Below are positions 1 to 13,370 of a stretch of 52,435 nt of DNA, in pieces. This stretch comes from Microtetraspora glauca (lineage in GTDB: Bacteria; Actinomycetota; Actinomycetes; Streptomycetales; Streptomycetaceae). The position numbers and the translations under genes are program-made. Location of the stretch: contig JOFO01000043.1 in the NCBI GenBank assembly GCA_000721275.1, forward strand, positions 1-52,435, given 5' to 3'. A model generated the notes under the pieces. The model had not been told where the DNA came from, ran no database searches, and was given only the letters and a program-made list of their open reading frames with translations. Within the stretch, counting starts at the first letter, position 1. Each line of letters begins with the position of its first letter.

Positions 1-1
1 G

Positions 2-1378
2 GGCGGGGGGCCCGCCGGGCCGCGGCTCAGCGGGGCCTCGCTGCTGGAGTCGGCGGAGTTCGACCCGTGCACGCTCCAGGCGCGACCCGGGGACCTGCTG
101 CGGCGGCGGCAGCACGGACGGGCCGCGCTCGTCGGGCTCGCCGCGCTGCTGGTGTGCGGGGCGCTGCTCGGGCTGCCCGGCGACGGCTGGGGCAGAAACG
201 GTGCTGCTGCGCCCAGTTACGCCCGTAACCCCGCCGCCGAGGCCGCGCTCGACCCGGCGAAGGTGAAGCGGGTCTCCCCCGCCGTCTGGCCCGGGGCCGT
301 GCGCCGGGACTTCTCCGTGTGGCCGGCGCGCGGCGAACTCGCCGGGGACGCGGCGCTGTTGCGGCGGGCGCTCGCCGTGTGGGCCCGTCCCGGCGGGGCG
401 GTGGAGTCGTCGGCGACGCCGGGCACTCCGGTGGGGCCGCCGATGGGACCGCCGCAGCTGCTGTTCGCGGGGCGGGTGGACGCGGCACGGGTGGTGCTGT
501 TCCACGACGGGCTGCGGATCGTGCGGTACGCCGAGCCCGTGGAGGGCAGCGCGGGCGCCGCGCTCGACTTCGCGCGGGCCGACGCGGCGGAGGGGCCCGG
601 CGCCGCCGCCGTGGTGGTGACCCGGGCGGCCGGGAACGTGCGCTATCTGACCGCCCCCTGGGTGACCGGCGCGTCCGTGCGGGACCTGCTGATGCCCGGC
701 AAGGAGCCGTGGCGGCTCGGCCGGGACGGGCGCGGGGTGACCGACGCCGTGCCGAGCCCGGCGCTCGCGAAGGAGTGCGCACGGTGGAACACCCTGGAGC
801 TGGCCGACGACGCCGGCGGCCGGCTGCTCAGCGACCTCGGCGAGCTGCTGCCGGCGCGGCTGCTGTGGGGCGCGCCCGACGCACCCGCCGACGCGACCGG
901 GCGCGAGGCGCGGGCGGCCTGGGCGCGGACGGCGTGCCAGCTGACGACGGTCGCCGGGCAGGGCGTGCGGTCGGTGCAGGCGTGGCGGTTCGCCCGTCAG
1001 ACGCTGCCGGAGGGCGCGGGCCGGGCGGCCTGGGTGTGCACCCGGGCGGAGACCTGGCGGGGCACCGGCAGCCGGGTCCTCGCGCAGTTCCTGCCGCCGG
1101 GCCGCGAGGCGCCGGCCGCGCTCGCCGCCCGCGCGCAGGACTCCCCCGCGTGCGGGGCGCGCGAGCCGAGGGTGCTGGCCGGGGCGCTGTGGCAGGCGCC
1201 GGGCGGCGGCTGGTACGTGCTCGCGGCGGGCGGCCCCGACGTGGCCTCGGTCGAGGTGAAGGGCGGGGTCACCGCCCGCGCGGACGCCCCGGTGCTCGCC
1301 GCCGAGGCGCGGGCGGGCGCCCGCGCGGAACTCTCCGCCACCCTCACCGACGGCCGCCGCATGCCGGCCCTCCGCTGA
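2..1378 (+). CDS. Membrane-anchored hypothetical protein, 5'-truncated by window edge
   Basis: The open frame runs in from the window edge, so the true start is outside; 458 residues are visible. A basic stretch (RRRQHGR) is followed by one hydrophobic helix at about visible residues 40-58, then a roughly 400-residue Ala/Arg/Gly-rich domain. This suggests a single-pass protein with a short cytoplasmic N-terminus and a large extracytoplasmic part. A few cysteines (contexts TACQL, WVCTR, SPACG) could form disulfides outside the cell. I recognise no family and no catalytic motif. The frame keeps streptomycete codon bias to the stop, so it is a real gene. A start inside the frame at GTG 152 would cut into the hydrophobic helix and is unlikely. 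Confidence 0.75.
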   Translation, partial: GGGPAGPRLSGASLLESAEFDPCTLQARPGDLLRRRQHGRAALVGLAALLVCGALLGLPGDGWGRNGAAAPSYARNPAAEAALDPAKVKRVSPAVWPGAVRRDFSVWPARGELAGDAALLRRALAVWARPGGAVESSATPGTPVGPPMGPPQLLFAGRVDAARVVLFHDGLRIVRYAEPVEGSAGAALDFARADAAEGPGAAAVVVTRAAGNVRYLTAPWVTGASVRDLLMPGKEPWRLGRDGRGVTDAVPSPALAKECARWNTLELADDAGGRLLSDLGELLPARLLWGAPDAPADATGREARAAWARTACQLTTVAGQGVRSVQAWRFARQTLPEGAGRAAWVCTRAETWRGTGSRVLAQFLPPGREAPAALAARAQDSPACGAREPRVLAGALWQAPGGGWYVLAAGGPDVASVEVKGGVTARADAPVLAAEARAGARAELSATLTDGRRMPALR

Positions 1379-1462
1379 CCCGCGTCCCACGTCGCCGCCG
1401 GTCCCTCGCGGTGACGGAAGGGGTGGGCGAAAAAGGCCGTGCACGGCTCTGTTCCGGTTGCT

Positions 1463-1474
1463 TACTCCTCAGTA
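1463..1474. promoter_or_regulatory. Candidate TetR-type operator overlapping the -10 of the diiron-enzyme gene
   Basis: TACT-CCTC-AGTA is a short inverted repeat (4-bp arms, 4-bp spacer). Its right arm runs into the TACATT hexamer at 1473-1478, which looks like a -10. A repressor bound here would block the promoter. The TetR gene at 3948 is the obvious candidate, but this is inference and no second copy was found in the window. Confidence 0.35.
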
Positions 1475-1478
1475 CATT
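1473..1478 (+). promoter_or_regulatory. -10 hexamer TACATT, probably leaderless transcript
   Basis: TACATT is followed by exactly 6 bases and then ATG at 1485, so transcription would begin at or next to the start codon. No Shine-Dalgarno sequence precedes the ATG, which fits leaderless translation. The -35 region is not recognisable. Confidence 0.4.
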
Positions 1479-1484
1479 GACGGC

Positions 1485-2369
1485 ATGTCTAATACGCAGC
1501 CTGCACCGGTGGCGTCGGAACACGTCGAGCTCAAGGCGCGCAAGGTCGCCTTCGACTGGCAGGAGACACCGCTCCACTGGGTTCCCGGCGACCCCTTCAC
1601 CACGCACACGATCAACGTGCTGCACCTGCTGCTCCCGGCCGGCGAGCGGTGGTTCGTGCACGTCTACCAGCAGGCGCTGCCGTACATCACCGACGACCGG
1701 CTGCGCGCGGACGTCATCGGGTTCATCGGGCAGGAGGCCGTGCACTCGCAGGCGCACGACGACGTGCTGCCGCACCTGCGCCGGCAGGGGCTGGACCCGA
1801 CCCCGTACACCGCACAGGTCGACTGGTTCTTCGAGAAGCTGCTCGGCGACCGGACGCTGCCGCCGGGCCGGGCCCGCCGCTGGTGGCTCATGGAGCGGGT
1901 CGCGCTGATCGCCGCGATCGAGCACTACACCGCCTTCCTCGGCGACTGGGTACTCAACGCCGGGGAGCTGGACCGGCGGGGCGCCGACCCGATGATGATG
2001 GACCTGCTGCGCTGGCACGGCGCCGAGGAGGTCGAGCACCGGGCGGTCGCCTTCGAGCTCTTCATGCACCTGGACGGCGGCTACCGGCGGCGCGTCCGCA
2101 CCTGGGGGCTCGCCTTCTCCGCGCTGGTCTTCCTCTGGCAGCGCGGCGTCCGCTTCTTCCTGGAGAACGACCCCACCCTGCTCGACCCCAAGGCGTCCTG
2201 GGCCGACTTCTACCGCAAGGGCCGTGAGGGCGTGCTGCCGTCCACCCCGGCGATGCTGCGCTCGATACCGCGCTACCTCAGCCGCTCCTACCACCCCTCC
2301 CAGGAGGGCGACACCGCGCAGGCCGTGGCCTACCTGGCATCCTCCCCCGGCGCCAACGGAGGCCGCTGA
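1485..2369 (+). CDS. PF10118-type 'metal-dependent hydrolase', predicted diiron ferritin-like enzyme
   Basis: The 294-residue protein matches the COG3687/PF10118 family that databases call 'predicted metal-dependent hydrolase'. The residues show E54, E84-A-V-H87, E146 and E182-V-E-H185. That is the E...ExxH...E...ExxH quartet of carboxylate-bridged diiron proteins, so an oxygenase/oxidase role is more likely than hydrolysis. The next gene is a flavin/2Fe-2S reductase whose ATG overlaps this stop (TGATG, one shared base), so the two should be made together as enzyme and electron donor. ATG 1485 was chosen over TTG 1458 because a -10-like hexamer ends 6 bases before it. The substrate cannot be read from sequence; lipids are a reasonable guess given a similar pairing in actinobacteria. 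Confidence 0.85.
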   Translation: MSNTQPAPVASEHVELKARKVAFDWQETPLHWVPGDPFTTHTINVLHLLLPAGERWFVHVYQQALPYITDDRLRADVIGFIGQEAVHSQAHDDVLPHLRRQGLDPTPYTAQVDWFFEKLLGDRTLPPGRARRWWLMERVALIAAIEHYTAFLGDWVLNAGELDRRGADPMMMDLLRWHGAEEVEHRAVAFELFMHLDGGYRRRVRTWGLAFSALVFLWQRGVRFFLENDPTLLDPKASWADFYRKGREGVLPSTPAMLRSIPRYLSRSYHPSQEGDTAQAVAYLASSPGANGGR

Positions 2370-3430
2370 TGCCCCGGTTCACCACCGTCGCGCTGGCCGC
2401 CGGCGCCGCGCTCCTGGTCCGCCGCGCGGTCCGCGCCCGGATGACCCGCGCCCCGCTCTGGCCGATGCCGTCCCTGGAGACGCCGGTCTCCGGGTACGGG
2501 CGCGGGGCCACCGTCCCGCGCCGGGTGCTCGTCACCGGCCGGGCCGTCCCGGCCGAGGGCGTGGTCGAACTGCGGCTGGAGGGCGAGCGGTTGCCGTCCT
2601 GGGAGCCCGGCGCCCACCTCGACCTCGTCCTGCCGTCGGGACAGGTCCGCCAGTACTCGCTCTGCGGCGACCCGGCGCAGCCGGACGTGTACCGGATCGC
2701 GGCCCGGCTCATCCCCGAGGAGCAGGGCGGCCGGGGCGGCTCCCGCGAGGTGCACGAGCAGCTCCACGAGGGCGTCGAGGTCGAGATCCGCGGCCCCCGG
2801 AACCGCTTCCCGCTGGTCCCCTCCCCCGCGTACGTCTTCGTCGCCGGCGGCATCGGGATCACCCCGGTCCTGCCGATGGTGCGGGCCGCCGAGGCGGCGG
2901 GCGCGGACTGGCGGCTGGTCTACTGCGGCCGGAGCCGCGCGTCGATGCCGTACCTGGCGGAGCTCGTCCGGCTCGGCGGGGACCGCGTGACGGTGGTCGC
3001 GGAGGACGAGGACGGGTACCCGGACCTGGCGTTCCTCGCACAGACGCCGGCCGAGACGCAGGTCTACTGCTGCGGGCCCGACGGGCTGATGGACGCCGTC
3101 ACCGCCGCGCTGCCGGAGGGCCGGACCCCGCGCCTGGAGCGCTTCTCGGGGGCCGCCCCCGCCGGCGGCACCCCCTTCGAGGTGGAACTCCGGCGCACGG
3201 GACGGACGGTGGCCGTCGCGGCCGGCCAGTCGGTGCTGGCGGCCGTGCGGGAGGCGGTGCCGGCCGTCATGTACTCCTGCACGCAGGGCTTCTGCGGCAC
3301 CTGCCGGCAGACGGTCCTCGACGGCGAGGTCGACCACCGCGACGAACTCCTCACCGACGCGGAGCGGGCGGACTCGATGCTGATCTGCGTCTCGCGCTGT
3401 GCCGGGAAGAAGCTCGTCCTGGACCTGTAG
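2369..3430 (+). CDS. PDR/VanB-family oxidoreductase (FAD-NAD reductase with C-terminal 2Fe-2S ferredoxin)
   Basis: The 353-residue protein is laid out like phthalate dioxygenase reductase. An FAD-binding beta-barrel contains R-Q-Y-S-L near 94-98, a NAD(P)-binding fold contains GGIGITP at 160-166 and CCGPDGL at 234-240, and the C-terminal plant-type 2Fe-2S domain has C304, C309, C312 and C340. The N-terminus carries a short hydrophobic stretch (about 7-18) followed by arginines, possibly a membrane anchor. It should pass electrons from NAD(P)H via FAD and the cluster to the diiron protein encoded just upstream, with which it shares one base at the stop/start. The family is certain; the partner assignment is inference from coupling. 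Confidence 0.9.
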   Translation: MPRFTTVALAAGAALLVRRAVRARMTRAPLWPMPSLETPVSGYGRGATVPRRVLVTGRAVPAEGVVELRLEGERLPSWEPGAHLDLVLPSGQVRQYSLCGDPAQPDVYRIAARLIPEEQGGRGGSREVHEQLHEGVEVEIRGPRNRFPLVPSPAYVFVAGGIGITPVLPMVRAAEAAGADWRLVYCGRSRASMPYLAELVRLGGDRVTVVAEDEDGYPDLAFLAQTPAETQVYCCGPDGLMDAVTAALPEGRTPRLERFSGAAPAGGTPFEVELRRTGRTVAVAAGQSVLAAVREAVPAVMYSCTQGFCGTCRQTVLDGEVDHRDELLTDAERADSMLICVSRCAGKKLVLDL

Positions 3431-3433
3431 CCG

Positions 3434-3910
3434 CTACGGCAGGATCAGCCAGTCGAAGGCGAGGGCGGCGGCGAGACCGCCCACCAGGAGCCAGGTGGCG
3501 AGGCGGGTGCGGCCGTTGCGGGCCAGCTCGATGACGATGCCGCAGAGGATCATCGCGAGGCCGTACACGCCGACGACGAGCACGGAGGTGCGGCTCGCCA
3601 GCCGGACCACCAGCACCACGCCCATGACCACGAGCAGGACCGAGGCGGCGGCCACGCGCAGTCGCCTCGCCTGCCGGGGGGTCATGCCGTCGCCGGGCTC
3701 CGGTTCCCCGGCCTCTTCTTCGGTCTCTTCCCCGGTCTCCTCCCCGGCCTCGCCCTCGGGTTCCTCCCCGGCCTCTTCCTCCGTCTCGTCCTCCGCCACG
3801 ACCTCGTCGGGTTCGGCGGCCTTCCCGGCGGGCTTCTCCGCGGCCTTCTCGGCGGGCTCCTCGGTCGCGGGGCTCTCGGCGGCCGGGGTGGACTGGTCGG
3901 AAGCGCTCAT
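3434..3910 (-). CDS. Acidic membrane hypothetical protein (Glu-rich N-terminus, C-terminal helices)
   Basis: A 158-residue protein lies convergent to the reductase (3-base gap). ATG 3910 (MSASDQ...) is preferred because upstream in-frame starts would run into the promoter of the divergent TetR gene. Residues about 10-75 are a low-complexity Glu/Ala/Gly/Pro region with repeated G-E-E/T-E-E-E units, and the C-terminal 80 residues hold a basic patch (RQARRLR) and about three hydrophobic helices, ending FDWLILP. This resembles small actinobacterial membrane proteins of unknown function with a charged cytoplasmic tail. No catalytic motif is visible. Confidence 0.7.
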   Translation of the reverse strand: MSASDQSTPAAESPATEEPAEKAAEKPAGKAAEPDEVVAEDETEEEAGEEPEGEAGEETGEETEEEAGEPEPGDGMTPRQARRLRVAAASVLLVVMGVVLVVRLASRTSVLVVGVYGLAMILCGIVIELARNGRTRLATWLLVGGLAAALAFDWLILP

Positions 3911-3935
3911 GAACGAGGAGCGTAACGGACCCCGA

Positions 3936-3941
3936 TAGGCT
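3936..3941 (+). promoter_or_regulatory. Leaderless promoter -10 TAGGCT for the TetR gene
   Basis: TAGGCT lies exactly 6 bases before ATG 3948, placing the transcription start on or beside the A of the start codon; no Shine-Dalgarno is present. The same TAGGCT-N6-ATG layout occurs in front of sigJ (26759). Confidence 0.5.
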
Positions 3942-3947
3942 GTTCGT

Positions 3948-4679
3948 ATGACGACCGGTGTGCGGCGCAGGATGGGCGTCGAGGAGCGCAAGCAGCAGCT
4001 GATCGGGGTGGCCCTCGAACTCTTCAGCCGCCGCTCCCCCGACGAGGTGTCCATCGACGAGATCGCCGCCGCCGCGGGCATCTCCCGGCCGCTGGTCTAC
4101 CACTACTTCCCCGGCAAGCAGAGCCTGTACGAGGCGGCGCTGCGGCGCGCCGCCGACGAGCTCGCGGCGCGGTTCCTGGAGCCGCCGCAGGGGCCGCTGG
4201 GGGCCCGGCTGCTGCGGGTGATGGGCCGGTTCTTCGACTTCGTCGACGACCACGGGCCGGGTTTCGCGGCGCTGATGCGGGGCGGCCCCGCGGTGGGGTC
4301 GTCGACGACCAACGCGATGATCGACGAGGTGCGGCAGGCGGCGTACGAGCAGATCGTGGCCCACCTCGGGGTGGCGGAGCCGTCGCCGCGGCTGGAACTG
4401 GTCGTGCGGTCCTGGGTGTCGCTCGCGGAGTCGACGGCGCTGCTGTGGCTGGACGGGCGGCGGGTGCCGCGCGCGGAGCTGGAGCAGAAGCTGGTGCACG
4501 ACTTCGCGGCGCTGACGGCGGTGAGCGCGGTCCACGACGAGCAGGCGGCGACGGTGCTGGCGGCGATCCTGGCGGAGGAGCCGGCGGACGGGCCGTTCGC
4601 GCAACTGGTGGGCCGGCTGCTGGAGCTGGCGCCGGTCCCTGCCACGGTCCCCGCCGTGCCGGCTCAGCCCGTGCGGTAG
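3948..4679 (+). CDS. TetR/AcrR-family transcriptional regulator
   Basis: This is a 243-residue regulator. Residues about 12-60 form the TetR N-terminal helix-turn-helix, with a recognition region reading [15 protein letters not shown]. The rest is a helical ligand-binding and dimerisation domain of normal length. It lies close to the diiron enzyme/reductase pair and divergent from the acidic membrane protein. It is thus a candidate repressor of the TACT-N4-AGTA site at 1463. The transcript looks leaderless. Its 3' end overlaps the convergent isomerase gene by 16 bases. The effector is unknown. Confidence 0.9.
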   Translation: MTTGVRRRMGVEERKQQLIGVALELFSRRSPDEVSIDEIAAAAGISRPLVYHYFPGKQSLYEAALRRAADELAARFLEPPQGPLGARLLRVMGRFFDFVDDHGPGFAALMRGGPAVGSSTTNAMIDEVRQAAYEQIVAHLGVAEPSPRLELVVRSWVSLAESTALLWLDGRRVPRAELEQKLVHDFAALTAVSAVHDEQAATVLAAILAEEPADGPFAQLVGRLLELAPVPATVPAVPAQPVR

Positions 4680-4996
4680 GACGCGTCGAGGTCCCGGACC
4701 TCGACCGAGAGGCGCACCCGGTCGCTCGTCTTGAGGTGCCGGGAGAGCAGCGGCAGCGCGGCCTTGGTGAGGCGGCTCTTGGTCTCGTCGTACTGTCCCC
4801 AGGGCAGGGCGATGTGGGCGTGCACCACGGCCCGGTCGACGGAGCCGTCGCCGGTGACGGTCTCCTCGACCTCCCGGAACCGGGTCGCACAGGCGGTGAC
4901 CGGGGCGCCGGTGACCTCCGCGACGAGCGCGTGCAGGGCGAGCGCGAGACCGCGCCGGTCCAGCGGCGCGGAGTAGTCGACGGTGATCTGCGGCAT
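4664..4996 (-). CDS. 5-carboxymethyl-2-hydroxymuconate delta-isomerase-like protein
   Basis: A 110-residue protein of the CHMI/tautomerase type (PF02962). The sequence begins MPQITVDYS, giving the N-terminal Pro (after Met removal) that acts as the general base in this superfamily. ATG 4996 is preceded by a good Shine-Dalgarno (AGGAGAG). CHMI works in homoprotocatechuate degradation, but no other gene of that pathway is nearby, so the physiological substrate is unproven and it may be an orphan tautomerase. It lies downstream of the amylopullulanase, separated from it by a strong terminator (5046-5078), so it probably has its own promoter between. Confidence 0.75.
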   Translation of the reverse strand: MPQITVDYSAPLDRRGLALALHALVAEVTGAPVTACATRFREVEETVTGDGSVDRAVVHAHIALPWGQYDETKSRLTKAALPLLSRHLKTSDRVRLSVEVRDLDASYRTG

Positions 4997-5045
4997 GACG
5001 GTCTCTCCTGGTGGTGCGGGATGTCGGGCCACAGCTTCACGGAGC

Positions 5046-5078
5046 GGGCCCCGGCCGCACAAGGGGCGGCCGGGGCCC
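5046..5078 (-). terminator. Strong hairpin terminator of the amylopullulanase gene
   Basis: A 13-bp perfect stem (GGGCCCCGGCCGC at 5046-5058 against 5066-5078) with a 7-base loop begins 18 bases after the amylopullulanase stop. There is no U-tract, as is usual for Streptomyces terminators. Confidence 0.75.
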
Positions 5079-5096
5079 GGGTCCCGGGGAGGTCCG

Positions 5097-10391
<5,295 letters not shown>

Positions 10392-10419
10392 GGGGGCTCC
10401 CTGACGGTACGGGAAGAGG

Positions 10420-10443
10420 GGGCCGCCCCGGTCGGGGCGGCCC
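10420..10443 (-). terminator. Perfect hairpin between aml and the amylopullulanase gene
   Basis: A 10-bp perfect stem (GGGCCGCCCC/GGGGCGGCCC) with a GGTC loop sits in the 68-base gap. It can act as terminator or mRNA-stabilising hairpin for aml. Only 28 bases separate it from the downstream GTG, so the pullulanase gene is probably read through from aml or started from a promoter inside aml. Confidence 0.65.
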
Positions 10444-10459
10444 TGCGGAGGGGGGAGGC

Positions 10460-12160
10460 TCAGCTGCGGAAGGTGTCGTTCAGGACGATCTGGCCGGAGG
10501 CGGGGACGGTCGCGGTGCGGTTGGCGCCGGACTCCCAGGTGACGTTGCCGGCGGCGTCCTTGCGGACGTACTTGTACGCGAAGGTGGTGCCGGCGGGCAG
10601 GTTCACGGCCAGCTTCCACACGGGGTAGGCGGCCGGGTCGAGCTTGGGGGCGGCGGCGGGGGCCCAGTTGCCGAGCTCGGGGCGGTCGCCGACGACGTGG
10701 ATGTTCTGGCCCGGCACCGTGGTGGCGGTGACGTGGAAGGAGGCGCCGGTGGTGGTGGCGGGCGGCGGGGTGGTGCCGGAGCCGCAGTTCTTGGCCCCGG
10801 TGTGGAGGGCGAGGGCGGTGTTCGCGCCGAGGGTGGCGGTGAACTGTCCGGAGGCGTTGACCGTGACCGGGTTGTCCGACTGCACGTCGCAGTAGGTGCC
10901 GGCCGGGAGGGAGGTCTGGAAGGTGCGGGTGAGGGCGGAGGACTCGTGGTTGATCGCCACGTACGCCTTGGAGCCGCGGCCGAACGCGATCGCGTTGTTG
11001 CCGTTGTCCCACCAGTTCGAGACGGCCTCGCCGCGGGCGGTGTTGCGGAAGGCGACCATGGAGGAGATCTCGCGCCAGGCGTGCTGGCACTTCCAGCCGT
11101 CCGTGTAACAGGCGTTCACCCGGCCGCCGTTGGGCGGTCCCGCGTCCTTGTCGGTCCACTCGTAGCCGGAGTGGACGTCCGGGGAGCCGTAGGGCCAGGC
11201 GAGCATGAAGACGGAGGCGAGGGTGTAGTTCGCGCCGTCCTTGTAGGTCAGGGTGTCGCCCTGGCGCTCGGTGTCGTGGTTGTCGACGAAGACGCCGGAC
11301 TGGCCCGACGGCATGTAGCCCCAGGACTCGCCGAAGTTCTTCAGGTAGGCGAGCTTCTCGTTCTGGAGGACCCGCTTGAGGTCGCGGGCGTAGCGGAACT
11401 CCTGGACGTCGCCGCTGCCGAGGTACTCGCTCGGGGAGACGGCCTCGCCGGCGCCGTGGATGGCCTCCAGCTTCCAGTAGGCGTTCGGGTTCGTCAGCTT
11501 GGCCTTGATGGCGGCGAGGTCGGCGGCCGGCATGTGCTTGGCGGCGTCGATGCGGAAGCCGTCGACGCCGAGCGACAGGAGGTCGTTGAGGTAGCCGGCT
11601 ATCTTCCCGCGGACGTACTCCTCGCCGGTGTCGAGGTCGGGCAGGCCGACGAGTTCGCAGTTCTGGACGTTGCCCCGGTCCTGGTAGTTCGAGATGGTGG
11701 CGCGGCAGTCGTCCATGTCGGCGCCGGAGTAGAGGCCGGGGTAGTCGTACTTGGAGAACGCGGTCCCGGCGGTTCCCGTGCCGGAGCTGTTCGCCATGTG
11801 GTTGATGACGGAGTCGGCGACCACCTTGACGCCGGCGGCGTGGCAGGTGTCCACCATGTTCTTGAAGGCGGTGCGGTCCCCGAGCCGGCCGCCGATCTTG
11901 TAGCTGACGGGCTGGTACGAGGTCCACCACGGGGCGCCCTGGATGTGCTCCTGGGGCGGGGAGACCTGCACGTAGCCGTAGCCGGCGGGGCCGAGGCGGT
12001 CGGTGCACTCGCGGGCCACCGAGGCGAAGTTCCACTCGAACATCACGGCGGTGACGTCCTTGGTCCCCGGCGGCGCGGCCTGCGCCGGGGCGTTCACCGT
12101 GACGGCCGCAGCGGCTCCCGCCACGAGGGCGAGTGCAGCGGCCACGGTCCTTCTTGCCAT
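10460..12160 (-). CDS. aml: Secreted alpha-amylase with CBM20 starch-binding domain
   Basis: The 566-residue protein has a signal peptide (about 1-28, APAQA) and a GH13 domain of the animal-type streptomycete amylases: nucleophile D205 in [10 protein letters not shown], candidate acid E239 in GAGEAV and D296 in DNHD. A beta-sandwich domain C follows, then a Thr/Pro linker and a C-terminal CBM20 (about 470-566) with the GNW and aromatic residues that bind starch. It makes maltose and maltodextrins outside the cell for MalEFG. The start has an excellent AGGAGG. The gene has its own promoter (12244-12272) and an operator-like palindrome in its leader. It lies directly downstream of a LacI regulator gene and upstream of the amylopullulanase. 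Confidence 0.95.
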   Translation of the reverse strand: MARRTVAAALALVAGAAAAVTVNAPAQAAPPGTKDVTAVMFEWNFASVARECTDRLGPAGYGYVQVSPPQEHIQGAPWWTSYQPVSYKIGGRLGDRTAFKNMVDTCHAAGVKVVADSVINHMANSSGTGTAGTAFSKYDYPGLYSGADMDDCRATISNYQDRGNVQNCELVGLPDLDTGEEYVRGKIAGYLNDLLSLGVDGFRIDAAKHMPAADLAAIKAKLTNPNAYWKLEAIHGAGEAVSPSEYLGSGDVQEFRYARDLKRVLQNEKLAYLKNFGESWGYMPSGQSGVFVDNHDTERQGDTLTYKDGANYTLASVFMLAWPYGSPDVHSGYEWTDKDAGPPNGGRVNACYTDGWKCQHAWREISSMVAFRNTARGEAVSNWWDNGNNAIAFGRGSKAYVAINHESSALTRTFQTSLPAGTYCDVQSDNPVTVNASGQFTATLGANTALALHTGAKNCGSGTTPPPATTTGASFHVTATTVPGQNIHVVGDRPELGNWAPAAAPKLDPAAYPVWKLAVNLPAGTTFAYKYVRKDAAGNVTWESGANRTATVPASGQIVLNDTFRS

Positions 12161-12208
12161 GCTTCCTCCTGTACGACGTCCCTGTCGTGTGAGAGCTGTT
12201 CGCAAGAA

Positions 12209-12229
12209 GTTGCCGAAATTCTCAGCAAC
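12209..12229 (-). promoter_or_regulatory. 21-bp MalR-like operator in the aml leader
   Basis: GTTGC-N11-GCAAC has the same arm length and spacing as the CTTGC-N11-GCAAG site upstream of malE, and the centres share an ATTTC core. It lies just downstream of the predicted aml transcription start, a place where bound repressor would block elongation or initiation. An overlapping GCAA-GAAG-TTGC repeat (12202-12213) extends it. Confidence 0.6.
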
Positions 12230-12243
12230 TGTTTTCAGCCGCG

Positions 12244-12272
12244 ACCGTAGGGGCGTACAGGCGTGCGGTCAA
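12244..12272 (-). promoter_or_regulatory. aml promoter: TTGACC -17 bp- TACGGT
   Basis: On the minus strand TTGACC (12272-12267) and TACGGT (12249-12244) are separated by exactly 17 bases, a close match to the major vegetative sigma consensus. Transcription should begin near 12237, giving a leader of about 77 bases that contains the operator and the AGGAGG. Confidence 0.65.
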
Positions 12273-12290
12273 GAGTTCCGGCACGCCCTC

Positions 12291-12317
12291 CGCAAGGGAT
12301 TACGCAAGGAGTTGCGG
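12291..12317. promoter_or_regulatory. Cluster of CCTTGCG half-sites upstream of the aml promoter
   Basis: CGCAAGG occurs at 12291-12297 and 12303-12309, followed by inverted TTGCGG at 12312-12317. The stretch covers the last codons of the LacI gene and lies about 20-45 bases upstream of the aml -35. The motif is the same as the three CCTTGCGG units upstream of malR, suggesting repressor half-sites. Confidence 0.4.
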
Positions 12318-13370
12318 CTCCGCGGACGGCGGCTGCGCGGTGGACCCGCGCACGACCAGCTCCGGCTGGAAGACGAACTCGGTGCGCTGCACCGGGCTGC
12401 CCTCGATCTCCTCCAGGAGCGCGCCGACGGCCGCCGTCGCCATCGCCTGCACGGGCTGGCGCACGGTGGTCAGTGGCGGGTCGGTGAAGGCGATCAGCGG
12501 GGAGTCGTCGAAGCCGACGACGGACACGTCCCGGGGCACGTCGAGGCCGCGGGCGCGGGCCGCCCGGACGACGCCGAGCGCCATCAGGTCGGAGCCGCAG
12601 ACGATGCCGGTGCACCCCTCGTCCAGCAGGATCTCGGCGGCGGCGTGCCCGCCCTCGACGCCGAACAGGGTGGGCCGCACGAAGCGTTCGGCGTCCGCCC
12701 GCTCGACGCCCAGCATCTCGTACAGCTCGGCGGCGAAGCCCTCCGCCTTGCGGCGCGAGGGCACGTACCGGGTGGGTCCGGTGGCGAGGCCGATCCGTTC
12801 GTGCCCGAGCTCGGCCAGGTGCCGCACGGCCATCCGGGCGGCGGCCCGGTCGTCCGGGGAGACGAAGGTGGCGTCGATCCGCTCGTGGTAGCCGTTGATG
12901 AGGACGTACGGCACGCCCCGCTCGGTCAGCCGGGCGTACCGGGCCGGGTCGGCGGAGGCGTCCGCGTGCAGCCCGGACAGGAAGACGATGCCGGCCACCC
13001 CGCGCTCCACGAGCTGGTCGACCAGCTCGTCCTCGGTGGCGCCGCCGGGCATCTGGGTGCAGAGCACCGGCGTGTAGCCGTGCCCGGCCAGCACCTGTTC
13101 GACGACCTGGGCGAAGGCCGGGAAGATCGGGTTGGTCAGTTCGGGCACGACGAGCCCGACCAGTCCGGCGCTGCGGCGCCGGAGCCGTACCGGCCGTTCG
13201 TAGCCGAGCACGTCGAGCGCCGCGAGCACCTTGTGCCGGGTCGCGCCGGCCACCCCCGCCTTGCCGTTGAGGACGCGGCTGACGGTGGCCTCGCTGACGC
13301 CGGACTGGGCCGCGATGTCCGCGAGCCGCGGGGCGCCGTTGCCGGTGCCCCGCGGCGGGGGGATCGTCAC
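12300..13370 (-). CDS. LacI-family repressor, MalR paralogue, last gene of the mal operon
   Basis: A 356-residue LacI/GalR regulator. The helix-turn-helix reads RLADIAAQSGVSEATVSRVL, nearly identical to that of the divergent MalR (18685). The hinge region is followed by a periplasmic-binding-protein-like effector domain containing SGLHAD, VVGFDDSPLIAFTDPPLTT and related LacI landmarks. The GTG start overlaps the aglA stop as GTGA, so it is translated with the maltose operon it probably controls. A second MalR-like protein in the same operon suggests feedback, or response to a second sugar. It is also close to aml, whose regulators in streptomycetes (Reg1/MalR) are of this family. Which repressor controls which promoter cannot be decided from sequence. 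Confidence 0.9.
   Translation of the reverse strand: MTIPPPRGTGNGAPRLADIAAQSGVSEATVSRVLNGKAGVAGATRHKVLAALDVLGYERPVRLRRRSAGLVGLVVPELTNPIFPAFAQVVEQVLAGHGYTPVLCTQMPGGATEDELVDQLVERGVAGIVFLSGLHADASADPARYARLTERGVPYVLINGYHERIDATFVSPDDRAAARMAVRHLAELGHERIGLATGPTRYVPSRRKAEGFAAELYEMLGVERADAERFVRPTLFGVEGGHAAAEILLDEGCTGIVCGSDLMALGVVRAARARGLDVPRDVSVVGFDDSPLIAFTDPPLTTVRQPVQAMATAAVGALLEEIEGSPVQRTEFVFQPELVVRGSTAQPPSAEPQLLA

Noticed and set aside
1436..1447. GCCGTGCACGGC palindrome after the first gene as terminator
   Set aside because: The stem is too short once a loop is allowed, and no supporting context is present.
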